This document shows positions 7,852-15,553 of a stretch of 54,640 bases of DNA, piece after piece. Location of the stretch: positions 1 to 54,640 of the forward strand of contig NZ_JAJEPW010000018.1 of the NCBI RefSeq assembly GCF_020687045.1. The letters are read 5' to 3'. Position 1 is the stretch's first letter, and each line of letters begins with the position of its first letter. Position numbers and translations under genes: made by a program. A model generated the notes under the pieces. It saw nothing but the letters and a program-made list of their open reading frames with translations, ran no database searches and had not been told where the DNA came from. Origin of the DNA: Vescimonas cirricatena. Its GTDB lineage: Bacteria > Bacillota > Clostridia > Oscillospirales > Oscillospiraceae.

Positions 7852-7914
7852 AAAACTTCATGCACTGTGCGGCGCACCGCGAAAACAGGCAAAATCTTCT
7901 GTGCATGAAGTTTT
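7852..7914. promoter_or_regulatory. 14-bp inverted repeat upstream of the chrA promoter
   Basis: AAAACTTCATGCAC (7852-7865) and its exact complement (7901-7914) are separated by 35 bases. The near arm starts 12 bases upstream of the -35 box, a position suited to an activator or a looping operator. It might instead be part of a structured RNA or a small repeat. It lies in the 271-base gap 7748-8018. Confidence 0.55.
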
Positions 7915-7966
7915 GTGCATCATTCCCGGTTGCCCCGAAGGGGCGAGGGAATGGCACATTCTATTT

Positions 7967-7990
7967 TTTGCTATGCTTTTGCATAGCAAA
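7967..7990. repeat. Palindrome TTTGCTATGC-TTTT-GCATAGCAAA
   Basis: Ten-base perfect arms around TTTT lie downstream of nth. The same arms recur at 37567-37590 inside the island. Neither strand has a clean T-run directly after the hairpin, so it is not an ordinary terminator. A second hairpin, CATTCCC...GGGAATG, stands at 7921-7953. Confidence 0.65.
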
Positions 7991-8018
7991 ATTGCGTTAT
8001 AAACGCTCTTACTTCCGC

Positions 8019-8663
8019 TTACGGCTCCCGGACGGTTTTCCCATAGTCGCACAGGTCCCGCAGGGTACAGCCGGCGCAGTCGGGCCGCCGGGCCACGCAC
8101 ACCGCCCGGCCATGGAGCACCATCCGGTGGCAGAAATTGCTGGACTCCTCCGGCGGGATGCAGGCCCGCAGCTGCTGCTCCACCTTCAGGGGGTCCTTGG
8201 ACCCGTCCGTCAGCCCCAGCAGGCCGGTGATCCGGATGCAGTGGGTGTCGCAGACGTAGCCCGCCTGGCCGTACACGTCCCCCAGGATCAGGTTGGCGGT
8301 CTTGCGGCCCACGCCGGGCAGCCGCAGCAGGTCCTCCATATTGTCCGGCACCCGGCCGCCGAAATCCGACAGCAGCATCTGCGCCGAGGCCACGATATCC
8401 CGGGCCTTGGCCCGCCAGAAGCCGCAGGAGCGGACGTATTCCCCCACCTCCTCCGGGCTGGCGGCGGCAAAGGCCTCCAGGGTAGGAAACCGGGCAAACA
8501 GCGCCGGGGTCACCTGGTTCACCCGAGCGTCGGTGCACTGGGCCGCCAGGCGCACGGAAAACAGCAGCTCATAGTCCTTTCCATAGTCCAGGGAACACGC
8601 CGCGTCGGGATACAGCTCCTTCAGCCGCCGGATGATGGCGGCCACCTCCTGGGGAGATTTCAT
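8019..8663 (-). CDS. nth: Endonuclease III
   Basis: The 214-residue base-excision repair enzyme is a DNA glycosylase/AP lyase for oxidised pyrimidines. The helix-hairpin-helix LPGVGRKTANLI (about residues 113-124) carries the catalytic lysine, and the following VCDTHCIRI holds the catalytic aspartate. The C-terminal cysteine pattern C-x6-C-x2-C-x5-C (CVARRPDC AGC TLRDLC) binds the 4Fe-4S cluster. Length and motif order are normal for the family. It is divergently oriented to rarA, another genome-maintenance gene, with 117 bases between the starts. The ATG follows GAGGTG. Confidence 0.96.
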   Translation of the reverse strand: MKSPQEVAAIIRRLKELYPDAACSLDYGKDYELLFSVRLAAQCTDARVNQVTPALFARFPTLEAFAAASPEEVGEYVRSCGFWRAKARDIVASAQMLLSDFGGRVPDNMEDLLRLPGVGRKTANLILGDVYGQAGYVCDTHCIRITGLLGLTDGSKDPLKVEQQLRACIPPEESSNFCHRMVLHGRAVCVARRPDCAGCTLRDLCDYGKTVREP

Positions 8664-8743
8664 AACAGATCACCTCGCCCCCTATTGTACCAGACTGCCG
8701 GGAAAAATGCAAATCGGGGGGTGCAAAGGACGGCGGGATGTGG

Positions 8744-8749
8744 TATAAT
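8744..8749 (+). promoter_or_regulatory. Extended -10 box for rarA
   Basis: TGGTATAAT gives an extended -10 element 32 bases before the rarA start; the -35 region is weak (TGCAAA). Confidence 0.55.
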
Positions 8750-8780
8750 AGCTGTGATTTTCCCGGAAGGAGGTGCCGCT

Positions 8781-10040
8781 ATGCGGCCATTGGCAGACGA
8801 AATACGGCCCCAGACCCTGGATCAGGTGGCGGGACAGAAGCACCTGCTGGGCCCCGGCGCCCTGCTGCGCCGCCTCATCGAGGGCGGGACCTCCGCCAAC
8901 ATGATCTTCTACGGACCCTCCGGCACCGGCAAGACCACCATCGCCTCCATCATCGCCAAGCGCACGGAGAAGGCCCTGTATCACCTGAACGCCACCACGG
9001 CGTCCCTGCAGGACGTGAAGGCCATCATCGCCGATGTGGACACCATGCTGGCCCCCAACGGGGTGCTGCTGTACCTGGACGAGATCCAGTATTTCAACAA
9101 GAAGCAGCAGCAGAGCCTGCTGGAGTTCATGGAAAACGGTAAGATCACCCTCATCGCCTCCACCACGGAGAATCCCTATTTCTATGTGTACAACGCCCTG
9201 CTGTCCCGCAGCACGGTGTTCGAGTTCAAGGCCCTGACGGCGGAGGAGACTCTGCCCGCCGTGCTGCGGGCCCTGGACATTGTCCGCAGCCGCAGTCCCC
9301 TGCCCCTGACCTGGGAGGAGGAGGTGCCGGGGCTTATCGCCGCCGGGTGCGGCGGCGACGTGCGCAAGGCCGTCAACGCCGTGGAGCTGCTGGACCGGGC
9401 CGCCCGGCCGGTGGACGGAGGTCTGCGCATCACGGCGGCGGACGCCGCCCAGGCCTCCCAGCGCAGCGCCATGCGCTATGACCGGGAGGGGGACGAGCAT
9501 TACGACCTGCTGTCCGCCTTGCAGAAGTCCATCCGGGGCTCCGACCCGGACGCGGCGGTGTATTACCTGGGGCGGCTGCTGGAGGCCGGGGACCTGCTGT
9601 CCCCCTGCCGGCGGCTGCTGGTCATCGCCGCCGAGGACGTGGGGCTGGCCTATCCCCAGGCCATGGCCGTTACCAAGGCCTGCGTGGACGCCGCCCGGGA
9701 GCTGGGCCTGCCGGAGGCCAGACTGCCTCTGGCGGAGGCGGCCATTCTGCTGGCCACGGCTCCCAAGTCCAACTCCGCCCACAACGCCATCATCGCCGCC
9801 ATGGACGACATCCGCCGGGGCAGGGTGGGCCAGGTGCCCCGGCACCTGCAGAACGTCCACGCCGACAGCACCGGCAGCGGCATGGCCCCGGCCTATCGCT
9901 ATCCCCACGACTACCCCCACCACTATGTGGCCCAGCGGTATCTGCCGGAGGCCCTGGGGGACGTGACCTATTACCAATACGGCGACAACAAGACCGAACA
10001 GGCCGCCCGGCGGTACTGGGAGGACATCAAGAAATCGTGA
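8781..10040 (+). CDS. rarA: Replication-associated recombination protein A (RarA/MgsA AAA+ ATPase)
   Basis: This 419-residue clamp-loader-like ATPase acts at stalled replication forks. The N-terminal PLADEIRPQTLDQVAGQKHLLG is typical of the family. Walker A is GPSGTGKTT (about residues 55-63), Walker B is LLYLDEIQYF (about 96-105), and sensor 1 is IASTTENPYF. The C-terminal tetramerisation part has LVIAAEDVGLAYPQAM and ends with the usual HDYPHHYVAQRYLPEALGDVTYYQ-like stretch. The ATG at 8781 follows AAGGAGGTG; the open frame extends far upstream but without homology. It heads a tight run with three small genes downstream. Confidence 0.95.
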   Translation: MRPLADEIRPQTLDQVAGQKHLLGPGALLRRLIEGGTSANMIFYGPSGTGKTTIASIIAKRTEKALYHLNATTASLQDVKAIIADVDTMLAPNGVLLYLDEIQYFNKKQQQSLLEFMENGKITLIASTTENPYFYVYNALLSRSTVFEFKALTAEETLPAVLRALDIVRSRSPLPLTWEEEVPGLIAAGCGGDVRKAVNAVELLDRAARPVDGGLRITAADAAQASQRSAMRYDREGDEHYDLLSALQKSIRGSDPDAAVYYLGRLLEAGDLLSPCRRLLVIAAEDVGLAYPQAMAVTKACVDAARELGLPEARLPLAEAAILLATAPKSNSAHNAIIAAMDDIRRGRVGQVPRHLQNVHADSTGSGMAPAYRYPHDYPHHYVAQRYLPEALGDVTYYQYGDNKTEQAARRYWEDIKKS

Positions 10041-10060
10041 ACCGGAAAGGCGGGCAGCCA

Positions 10061-10252
10061 ATGGACCTGAAGCTCCATGATATCGTTGAACTGAAAAAGG
10101 ACCACCCCTGCGGCAGCCGCCGGTGGGAGGTGCTGCGTGTGGGGATGGACATCCGCCTGCGGTGCACCGGCTGCGGCCACGAGGTGCTGGCCCCCCGGCG
10201 CAAGGTGGAAAAAAGCATCAAGCGTGTGATTCCAAAGGAGGAAACCCCATGA
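10061..10252 (+). CDS. DUF951 family small protein
   Basis: The 63-residue protein starts MDLKLHDIVELKKDHPCG and contains a CTGCGH zinc-knuckle-like motif, then a basic KVEKSIKRVIPK tail. This is the full length of the DUF951 family, a small basic protein widespread in Firmicutes with a proposed nucleic-acid-binding fold and no established function. I chose ATG 10061 over a GTG at 10037 that overlaps the rarA stop, because GGAAAGG precedes 10061. It overlaps the next gene by four bases (ATGA). Confidence 0.82.
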   Translation: MDLKLHDIVELKKDHPCGSRRWEVLRVGMDIRLRCTGCGHEVLAPRRKVEKSIKRVIPKEETP

Positions 10253-10350
10253 AAAAGCAAAACTGGACCCGTTATGTGGCCATGGGTGTGGCCCTTTTGA
10301 TGGCCATTGTCATGATCCTGGGCCTGATCCTGCCGTATGTCGGCCTGTAA
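10249..10350 (+). CDS. 33-residue single-span membrane microprotein
   Basis: The peptide is a short basic head (MKKQNWTRY) and one hydrophobic helix, about residues 10-33, ending in a Pro-Tyr motif. A good AAAGGAGG site precedes its ATG, which overlaps the DUF951 stop by four bases, so translation is supported by both coupling and ribosome site. Size and layout recall DUF4044/Prli42-like stress-associated microproteins of Firmicutes, but similarity is too thin for me to assign it. Confidence 0.7.
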   Translation: MKKQNWTRYVAMGVALLMAIVMILGLILPYVGL

Positions 10351-10362
10351 GGGGGCTGCGGC

Positions 10363-10650
10363 ATGAAGCACTGCATTCTGGCCCGGTTCCGGGCTGACGC
10401 CGGGGACTGGCGGGCGTATCTGCCGGAGATCCGGGAGATTTTTTCCGCAGCCGGGGACATTCCCGGCGTCCGGGGCGCGGAGGTATTCCATAACTGCGTG
10501 GACCGGGAGAACCGGTATCACGTGCTGATCCGGCTGGACATGGACCCGGCGGCCCTGGCGGCCTATGATGTGTCCCCCATGCACCACCGGTGGAAGGACC
10601 GCTTCGGCCCCCTGCTGGAAAAGAAGGCCATTTTCGATTTTGAGGAATAA
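10363..10650 (+). CDS. Dabb-domain (stress-responsive A/B barrel) protein
   Basis: The 95-residue protein fits a single Dabb domain. It opens MKHCILARFRADAG, has the mid-domain IPGVRGAEVFHNCVDRENRYHVLIRLDM, and closes with a histidine-containing segment AAYDVSPMHHRWKDRF. Members form dimeric ferredoxin-like barrels; some are enzymes on polyketides, most bacterial ones are uncharacterised. It begins 12 bases after the microprotein and ends the rarA-led run, with a terminator 14 bases beyond its stop. Confidence 0.78.
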   Translation: MKHCILARFRADAGDWRAYLPEIREIFSAAGDIPGVRGAEVFHNCVDRENRYHVLIRLDMDPAALAAYDVSPMHHRWKDRFGPLLEKKAIFDFEE

Positions 10651-10663
10651 ACGCACCAGTGAA

Positions 10664-10703
10664 AAACTCAGGGACCCCGCCAAATGGCGGGGTCCCTGAG
10701 TTT
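10664..10703. terminator. Terminator of the rarA-Dabb run
   Basis: An 18-bp perfect stem (AAACTCAGGGACCCCGCC and complement) closes on an AAAT loop, with A- and T-rich flanks on both sides. Confidence 0.9.
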
Positions 10704-10707
10704 ATTA

Positions 10708-10875
10708 AAAAAGGGCAAAGCCCTTTTTGGACAAAAGGCTTGCAGTCTGCCGCGCGCATAATTTGTTCGCCAGGGGCGAACAAATTCCACACTTGCAAAC
10801 TGAGAAGAATTTTCGCCCAGGTACACGCCCCGGGCGAAAATGATCTCACTTGATTTGCCGCCTGCGGGCGGCAAA
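10708..10875. repeat. Cluster of four inverted repeats
   Basis: Four hairpins follow the terminator: 10708-10728 (AAAAAGGGC/GCCCTTTTT), 10760-10786 (AATTTGTTCGCC/GGCGAACAAATT), 10809-10841 (ATTTTCGCCC/GGGCGAAAAT, extendable outward) and 10854-10875 (TTTGCCGCC/GGCGGCAAA). There is no reading frame of note between 10704 and 10898. Arms of the first, second and fourth recur elsewhere in the window, suggesting dispersed short repeats. Confidence 0.7.
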
Positions 10876-10898
10876 CTCTGCGAGGCTTCTATAGCCTG

Positions 10899-12764
10899 TC
10901 AGTCTTTCTTGGGGTGATAGGTGGGCACCATGTCCGCCACGCAGCGGCGGATGTCCGGGCTGTTGTGCCGGCAGGCCCGCTCCAGGACCCCCAGCTGGCG
11001 GCAGAAGGCCTCGTCGTCCATGTCGATGGGGCGTCCCACATGGATGAGCCGGTTAGCAGTATCCTGCAGGCCCTCCTCGTCCATCAGCAGTTCCTCATAC
11101 AGCTTCTCCCCCGGCCGCAGACCGGTGTAGATAATGGGGATGTCCACATCCGGCTCGAAGCCGGACAGGCGGATCAGCTGCCGGGCCATGTCGTCGATCT
11201 TCACCGGCTGGCCCATATCCAGCACGAAGATTTCCCCGCCCTTGGCATAGTATCCCGCCTGCAGCACCAGGGACACCGCCTCGGGGATGGTCATGAAGAA
11301 CCGGGTGATCTCCGGATGGGTCACGGTCACCGGCCCGCCGCAGGCGATCTGCCGCTCAAACAGCGGCACCACGCTGCCGTTGCTGCCCAGGACGTTGCCG
11401 AACCGCACCGCCACGAACTCCGTGTCGCTGCGCCGGTCCATCATCTGCACCACCATCTCACACAGGCGCTTGGAGGCCCCCATGATGTTGGTGGGGTTCA
11501 CGGCCTTGTCCGTGGAGATCAGCACGAAGCGCTTCACCCCGTGGGCCGCGGCGGACTGGGCCATGTTGTATGTACCGAATACGTTGTTCTTGATGGCCTC
11601 GTTGGGGCTGTCCTCCATCAGCGGCACATGCTTGTGGGCCGCCGCGTGGAAGATCAGGTCCGGCTGATAGGTGTCCAGCAGATCGTCCACCCGTCCCCGG
11701 TCCCGGACGGAACCGATGCACACGTCCAGCGTCAGCTCCGGGTGCTCCCGGCGCAGTTCCATCTGGATGTCGTAGGCGTTGTTTTCGTAGATGTCGAAGA
11801 TCACCAGCCGCCGGGGCTTGTGCCGGGCGATCTGGCGGCACAGCTCGCTGCCGATGGACCCGCCGCCGCCGGTGATCAGCACCGTTTTGTCGTTGATATA
11901 GCCGCAGATCTCCCCCAGGTTCACCCGGATGGGGTCCCGGCCCAGCAGGTCCTGCAGCTCCACCCGGCGGAGCTTGCTGATGGTGACCTCGCCCTTGACC
12001 AACTGATAGATGCCCGGCACCACCTGGATCTGGCACCCGGTTTTGCTGCATATGTTCAGAATTTCCTGCCGCCCGGCCCCCTGCAGGGACGGGATGGCGA
12101 AGATGATCTTGCGGATGTCGTACCGTTTCACAGCCTGGGGAATGTCCCGGCGGCCGCCCACAATGCGCACGCCCTCCAGAATCCGGCCGCGCTTGGCGGG
12201 GTTGTCGTCGATGAGACAGGCCACCCGGCTGTTGAGATGACTGCTGACGGCGTATTCCCGGATCAGCTGCCGCCCGGCCTGGCCCGCGCCGATGATCATC
12301 ACGTTTTCGGTTCCCTTCTGGCTGCCGGGCACCCGGTTGCGCAGATACCGCACGCCCCGATAGAAAAATCGGATACCGGCGGTGATAAAGAAGCTGCACA
12401 GCAGGCCCCACACATAGTACGACCGGGGCATCACAATGTGGAACAGCTTCACGCACCCGAAGCTCAGCCCGCCCAGGATGACATAGGCCAGGATGATCCG
12501 CATCAGCGCGTCCACGCTGACAAACCGCCAGATGCTGTTATAGAGGTTGCATAACCAGAACACCGCCAGGCAGATCAGTACCCACCACCAGATGGTGCTC
12601 AGATATCCCTGCAGAAACTCCGGCGGAATATCCATGAAGTGGAGGTCGAACCGGGCCCACAGGGCCAGCAGATACGACCCCAGAATCCCCAGAATATCCG
12701 CCAGCATGATGATAAGCACCCGCGACAGCCATTTGCGGTCCATTTTTCCGATGTACAAGCCCAC
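10899..12764 (-). CDS. CapD/PglF-type nucleoside-diphosphate-sugar epimerase/dehydratase
   Basis: The protein has about 620 residues. An N-terminal region with four membrane spans (to about residue 130) is followed by a first Rossmann domain, NVMIIGAGQAGRQLIREY, and then the catalytic SDR domain with KTVLITGGGGSIGSELCRQI (NAD-binding, about residue 300), SVRDRGRVDDLL and HAAAHKHVPLMEDSP. The 4,6-dehydratases of this class make UDP-2-acetamido-4-keto sugars used in capsules, glycans and protein glycosylation. The catalytic region reads VLISTDKAVNPTNIMGASKR; the SxxK motif in place of YxxxK is normal for this family. I start at a GTG (12764) nine bases after a G-rich ribosome site; ATG 12743 is the alternative. 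It stands alone, with no glycosyltransferases beside it. Confidence 0.88.
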   Translation of the reverse strand: MGLYIGKMDRKWLSRVLIIMLADILGILGSYLLALWARFDLHFMDIPPEFLQGYLSTIWWWVLICLAVFWLCNLYNSIWRFVSVDALMRIILAYVILGGLSFGCVKLFHIVMPRSYYVWGLLCSFFITAGIRFFYRGVRYLRNRVPGSQKGTENVMIIGAGQAGRQLIREYAVSSHLNSRVACLIDDNPAKRGRILEGVRIVGGRRDIPQAVKRYDIRKIIFAIPSLQGAGRQEILNICSKTGCQIQVVPGIYQLVKGEVTISKLRRVELQDLLGRDPIRVNLGEICGYINDKTVLITGGGGSIGSELCRQIARHKPRRLVIFDIYENNAYDIQMELRREHPELTLDVCIGSVRDRGRVDDLLDTYQPDLIFHAAAHKHVPLMEDSPNEAIKNNVFGTYNMAQSAAAHGVKRFVLISTDKAVNPTNIMGASKRLCEMVVQMMDRRSDTEFVAVRFGNVLGSNGSVVPLFERQIACGGPVTVTHPEITRFFMTIPEAVSLVLQAGYYAKGGEIFVLDMGQPVKIDDMARQLIRLSGFEPDVDIPIIYTGLRPGEKLYEELLMDEEGLQDTANRLIHVGRPIDMDDEAFCRQLGVLERACRHNSPDIRRCVADMVPTYHPKKD

Positions 12765-12824
12765 GCCGGCGCCCCCTCCCAAAGGCGGAATCCGTTCTTC
12801 TCCGCCCTTACTTTCTTACGTGCT

Positions 12825-12853
12825 AATATAGCATAAAAACCCGAAAAAATCAA
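12825..12853 (-). promoter_or_regulatory. Promoter of the CapD-type gene
   Basis: On the minus strand it reads TTGATT, a 17-base spacer, then TATATT, ending about 60 bases before the start. It sits in the 443-base gap 12765-13207, which also holds the terminator and palindromic element listed next. Confidence 0.65.
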
Positions 12854-12973
12854 GTCGAAAAAACGCTGTTTCGATAACGATAATCATTGGTAACGTTTTC
12901 GGTATTTCGTTCGGCTTATGGCTGGCAGTTTTCGATTTTATGTCATGACAGATGCCTTGTTGCCGTAAAAATG

Positions 12974-13004
12974 CCAAAAAACGGGCGGACATGTCGTCCG
13001 CCCG
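12974..13004 (-). terminator. Intrinsic terminator serving the YdcF-like gene
   Basis: CGGGCGGAC/GTCCGCCCG with a five-base loop is followed on the minus strand by TTTTTTGG. It lies about 200 bases past the stop of the YdcF-like gene, with the palindromic element in between. Confidence 0.8.
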
Positions 13005-13049
13005 ATGAAACCAGTGTGAACGCGGCCCGCCGCCGGTCAACGCGCCCTA

Positions 13050-13164
13050 CTTGGCTCTCCCTCTGGGAGAGCTGTCACCGAAGGTGACTGAGAGGGCCTG
13101 TAGGGGCTTCCGATTTTCCCTCTCAGTCGGCTGCGCCGACAGCTCCCCCAAAGGGGGAGCCAAG
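13050..13164. mobile_element. MITE-like palindromic repeat element
   Basis: The 115-base sequence has near-complementary ends: CTTGGCTCTCCCTCTGGGAG at the left and CTCCCCCAAAGGGGGAGCCAAG at the right. Inside, an inner pair reads CTGTCACCGAAGGTGACTGAGAGGG and CCCTCTCAGTCGGCTGCGCCGACAG. It has no coding capacity. From memory, this sequence family recurs in intergenic regions of Oscillospiraceae. GGTCAACG stands on both sides (13035-13042 and 13165-13172), possibly a target duplication. Confidence 0.7.
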
Positions 13165-13172
13165 GGTCAACG

Positions 13173-13198
13173 GGGGAACGGCGTTTCCGCCGTTCCCC
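13173..13198. terminator. Hairpin directly after the YdcF-like gene
   Basis: GGGGAACGGCG/CGCCGTTCCCC with a TTTC loop lies ten bases past the stop. It lacks a T-run, so it may slow decay rather than terminate. Confidence 0.45.
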
Positions 13199-13207
13199 GC
13201 CTGAATC

Positions 13208-13963
13208 TTATCCTCCCTGCAGCAGACTTCCAACCTCCAGCACCACCACGGCCACGGCCTCCCGGGCCCAATAGCCCGGACCCAGGGGCCACCAGCTGGC
13301 GCAGCCCAGGGACTCCGCCTCCAGGCCGCAGCGCCTGGCCCATACCGAGGCCCGCAGCTGGTGAAAATTATCCGATGCGATGGCCACCCGGGGGTTAAGC
13401 CCCTGCTGCCGGATGATCTCCGCCGTGAAGCGCAGATTCTCCTCCGTGGACCGGGACCGGTCCTCCAGCAGGATGCGGTCCGGGTCAATGCCACGGGCCG
13501 CCAGGGTGTTGCGGATGCAGGCCGCCTCGGAGATGGGCTCGTTGTCGTTCTGCCCGCCGGAGGCCACGCACCGGCTTTCCGGATGGGCGGTCAGATAGTC
13601 ATACGCCGCGTCGATGCGGTCCCGGAGCATCACCGTGGGCTCGCCGTTGGCGGACACCTGGCACCCCAGCACCACCACGGTGCAGTCCTCCGGCCCGGGC
13701 CGGTTCCCGGCCTGGACGGCCATCATCACCAGCACCGCCGCCAGCAGGGCCAGTCCCGCCCCCAGCAAGGCCCCGCCGGTGCGCCGCAGCCACCGGGGAA
13801 GCCGCCGGAACCACCGGGGCCGCAGGAGCATAGCCGCCGCCAGGGCCAGCAGCGCCGCCGGATACACCATGCCGATGTGCAGGATGCCCATGACCAGCGG
13901 GGCCATGAAATACGCCGCCAGAGCCAGGCACACAGCCGCCCCGGCGTAACGGACCGCCTTCAC
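13208..13963 (-). CDS. YdcF/ElyC-family (DUF218) membrane protein
   Basis: The 251-residue protein has about three N-terminal hydrophobic segments (to residue ~85) followed by a DUF218 domain: DCTVVVLGCQVSANGEPTVMLRDRIDAAYDYL, then CVASGGQNDNEPISEA, ILLEDRSRSTEENLRFT and VAIASDNFHQLRA. In E. coli, ElyC and SanA of this family influence envelope integrity and lipid-carrier recycling; the biochemical activity is unresolved. The GTG start at 13963 lies one base from the uridine kinase stop, with GGAGAA as ribosome site inside the udk end, so the pair is co-transcribed. Confidence 0.82.
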   Translation of the reverse strand: MKAVRYAGAAVCLALAAYFMAPLVMGILHIGMVYPAALLALAAAMLLRPRWFRRLPRWLRRTGGALLGAGLALLAAVLVMMAVQAGNRPGPEDCTVVVLGCQVSANGEPTVMLRDRIDAAYDYLTAHPESRCVASGGQNDNEPISEAACIRNTLAARGIDPDRILLEDRSRSTEENLRFTAEIIRQQGLNPRVAIASDNFHQLRASVWARRCGLEAESLGCASWWPLGPGYWAREAVAVVVLEVGSLLQGG

Positions 13964-13964
13964 G

Positions 13965-14579
13965 TCAGTTCTCCGCGATGTGGTTGGCGATGCGCTGCAT
14001 GATCAGGTCCAGGGCCACCAGGTTGTGGCCCCCCTCCAGCACCACGATGTCGGCATACTTCCGGGTGGGCTCCACGAACTGCTCGTGCATGGGCTTCACC
14101 GTGGTCAGATACTGGGTCACCACCGACTGCATGGAGCGCCCCCGCTCCTCCACGTCCCGCAGGGCCCGGCGGAGGATGCGCACATCGGCGTCGGTCTCCA
14201 CGAAGATCTTGATATCCAGCAGGTCCCGCAGCTCCTTGTTCTGGAAGATCAGGATGCCCTCCACGATGATCACCTTGGCGGGCCTGATCTCCACGGTCTG
14301 GTCGGTGCGGTTGTGCAGCGCGTAGTCATACACGGGGCAGTAGATGGTCTGGCCCGCCTTCAGCTTTTTCAGGTCCTGGATCATCAGGTCCGTGTCGAAG
14401 GCGTCCGGGTGGTCGTAATTCTGCTTGCAGCGCTCCTCGAAGGAGCAGTCCTGCCGCTTATAGTAGTTGTCGTGGTGCACCACGGCGATATCGTCGCCGA
14501 ACCGGGACACCAGGTGCTCCGTGAGGGTGGTTTTGCCGCTGCCGGTGCCCCCGGCGATGCCGATGAAGATGGTGTTCAT
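13965..14579 (-). CDS. udk: Uridine kinase
   Basis: This 204-residue pyrimidine-salvage enzyme phosphorylates uridine and cytidine with ATP or GTP. The N-terminal P-loop is GIAGGTGSGKTTL (residues 6-18), followed by VVHHDNYYKRQD, YDHPDAFDTDLM (the substrate-binding acidic region), VEIRPAKVIIVEGILIF, and the lid ILRRALRDVEERGRSMQSV. The length is normal. The ATG at 14579 follows GGGAGG; a longer open frame upstream crosses the promoter and is not used. It leads a two-gene unit with the YdcF-like gene. Confidence 0.95.
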   Translation of the reverse strand: MNTIFIGIAGGTGSGKTTLTEHLVSRFGDDIAVVHHDNYYKRQDCSFEERCKQNYDHPDAFDTDLMIQDLKKLKAGQTIYCPVYDYALHNRTDQTVEIRPAKVIIVEGILIFQNKELRDLLDIKIFVETDADVRILRRALRDVEERGRSMQSVVTQYLTTVKPMHEQFVEPTRKYADIVVLEGGHNLVALDLIMQRIANHIAEN

Positions 14580-14615
14580 ATCTCTGCCTCCCGCATAAGC
14601 GTATATTCTGCATAC

Positions 14616-14644
14616 ATTATAAAAAACTTCCCGGCATATTGCAA
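14616..14644 (-). promoter_or_regulatory. Promoter of udk
   Basis: On the minus strand it reads TTGCAA, a 17-base spacer, then TATAAT, ending 37 bases before the start. Confidence 0.8.
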
Positions 14645-14684
14645 GGGAACTTGTAAAAAAAGCATGAACTTCCAAGGATTTCAG

Positions 14685-14713
14685 TTGACGCGGCCCGGGA
14701 AAATGAGTATGAT
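14685..14713 (+). promoter_or_regulatory. Promoter of the Ig-like domain gene
   Basis: TTGACG, a 17-base spacer and TATGAT end 54 bases before the start. It diverges from the udk promoter with about 40 bases between them. Confidence 0.75.
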
Positions 14714-14767
14714 AGTAGGGTATAATTTTCGCCCACTTTCGGTGTTTTCCAATGGAGGATATAGATC

Positions 14768-15538
14768 ATGAAGCTCATCAAGTGCCCCAAATGCGGAGAA
14801 ATGTACTCCGACAGCTATAGAACCTGCCCCTTCTGCCAGGAGGACGAGGCCCTGAAGGGCCGGGCCGCCGCGCCCCGCCGCAAGGTCACCCGCCGCCGCA
14901 GGGCTCCCAGCATTCTGGGCCCGGCCATGGTGCTGGTGGTGGTGCTGGCCGCGGTGCTGGTGGGCGTGCTGCTGTTCGGCGGCAAGGGCAATGCCGAAAA
15001 GCCCGATGATCCCGCCGTGGTGGAGCCGGATCCCGCTCCCACAACGCCCCTGACCCTGGACCAGACCACCCTGAACCTGAACCAGGCGGAAACCGCCACC
15101 CTCACCGTCACCGGCGCAGAGGACGTCCTCTGGACCAGCAGCGACACCAACGTGGCCACCGTGGACGACACCGGCCTGGTCACCGCCGGAATCCCCGGCA
15201 CCGCCACCATCACCGTCACCACCGCCGACGGCTCCCAGTCCGCCGCCTGCACCGTCAACGTGGCCACTCCCCTGCCGGAGCCGCCCGAGGAGAAGCTGGG
15301 CCTGCGCTCTATCTATCAGAACAAGGGCGAGACCATCAACGAGTTCTCCGCCAGGGTCGGCTCCACCGTCCAGATGCGCGTGGACGGCACGGAGCAGACC
15401 GTCACCTGGACCATTGAGGACACCAAGATCGCCACTGTGGACGCCAACGGCCTGGTCACAGCCGTTGCCAAGGGCAAGACCATCCTGAAGGCTACCGTAG
15501 GCGACCAGAGCGTCAGCTGCTTTGTCATCGTCAACTGA
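14768..15538 (+). CDS. Zinc-ribbon, membrane-anchored protein with two BIG2-type Ig-like domains
   Basis: The 256-residue protein opens with a zinc ribbon (CPKCGEMYSDSYRTCPFC, residues 6-23), then a very basic stretch RRKVTRRRRAP, one membrane segment (about residues 52-70), an Asp/Pro linker, and two bacterial Ig-like (BIG2) modules. The first reads LTLDQTTLNLNQAETATLTV...TNVATVDDTGLVTAGIPGTATITV; the second, TVTWTIEDTKIATVDANGLVTAVAKGKTILKATV. The topology predicts a cytoplasmic zinc ribbon with Ig domains outside. BIG2 modules usually mediate adhesion or spacing at the cell surface. The zinc-ribbon/membrane/BIG2 design is common in clostridia; no function is established. The ATG follows GGAGGATATAGATC. 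Single gene with its own promoter and terminator. Confidence 0.82.
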   Translation: MKLIKCPKCGEMYSDSYRTCPFCQEDEALKGRAAAPRRKVTRRRRAPSILGPAMVLVVVLAAVLVGVLLFGGKGNAEKPDDPAVVEPDPAPTTPLTLDQTTLNLNQAETATLTVTGAEDVLWTSSDTNVATVDDTGLVTAGIPGTATITVTTADGSQSAACTVNVATPLPEPPEEKLGLRSIYQNKGETINEFSARVGSTVQMRVDGTEQTVTWTIEDTKIATVDANGLVTAVAKGKTILKATVGDQSVSCFVIVN

Positions 15539-15553
15539 ATCACCGCCTCTCCC

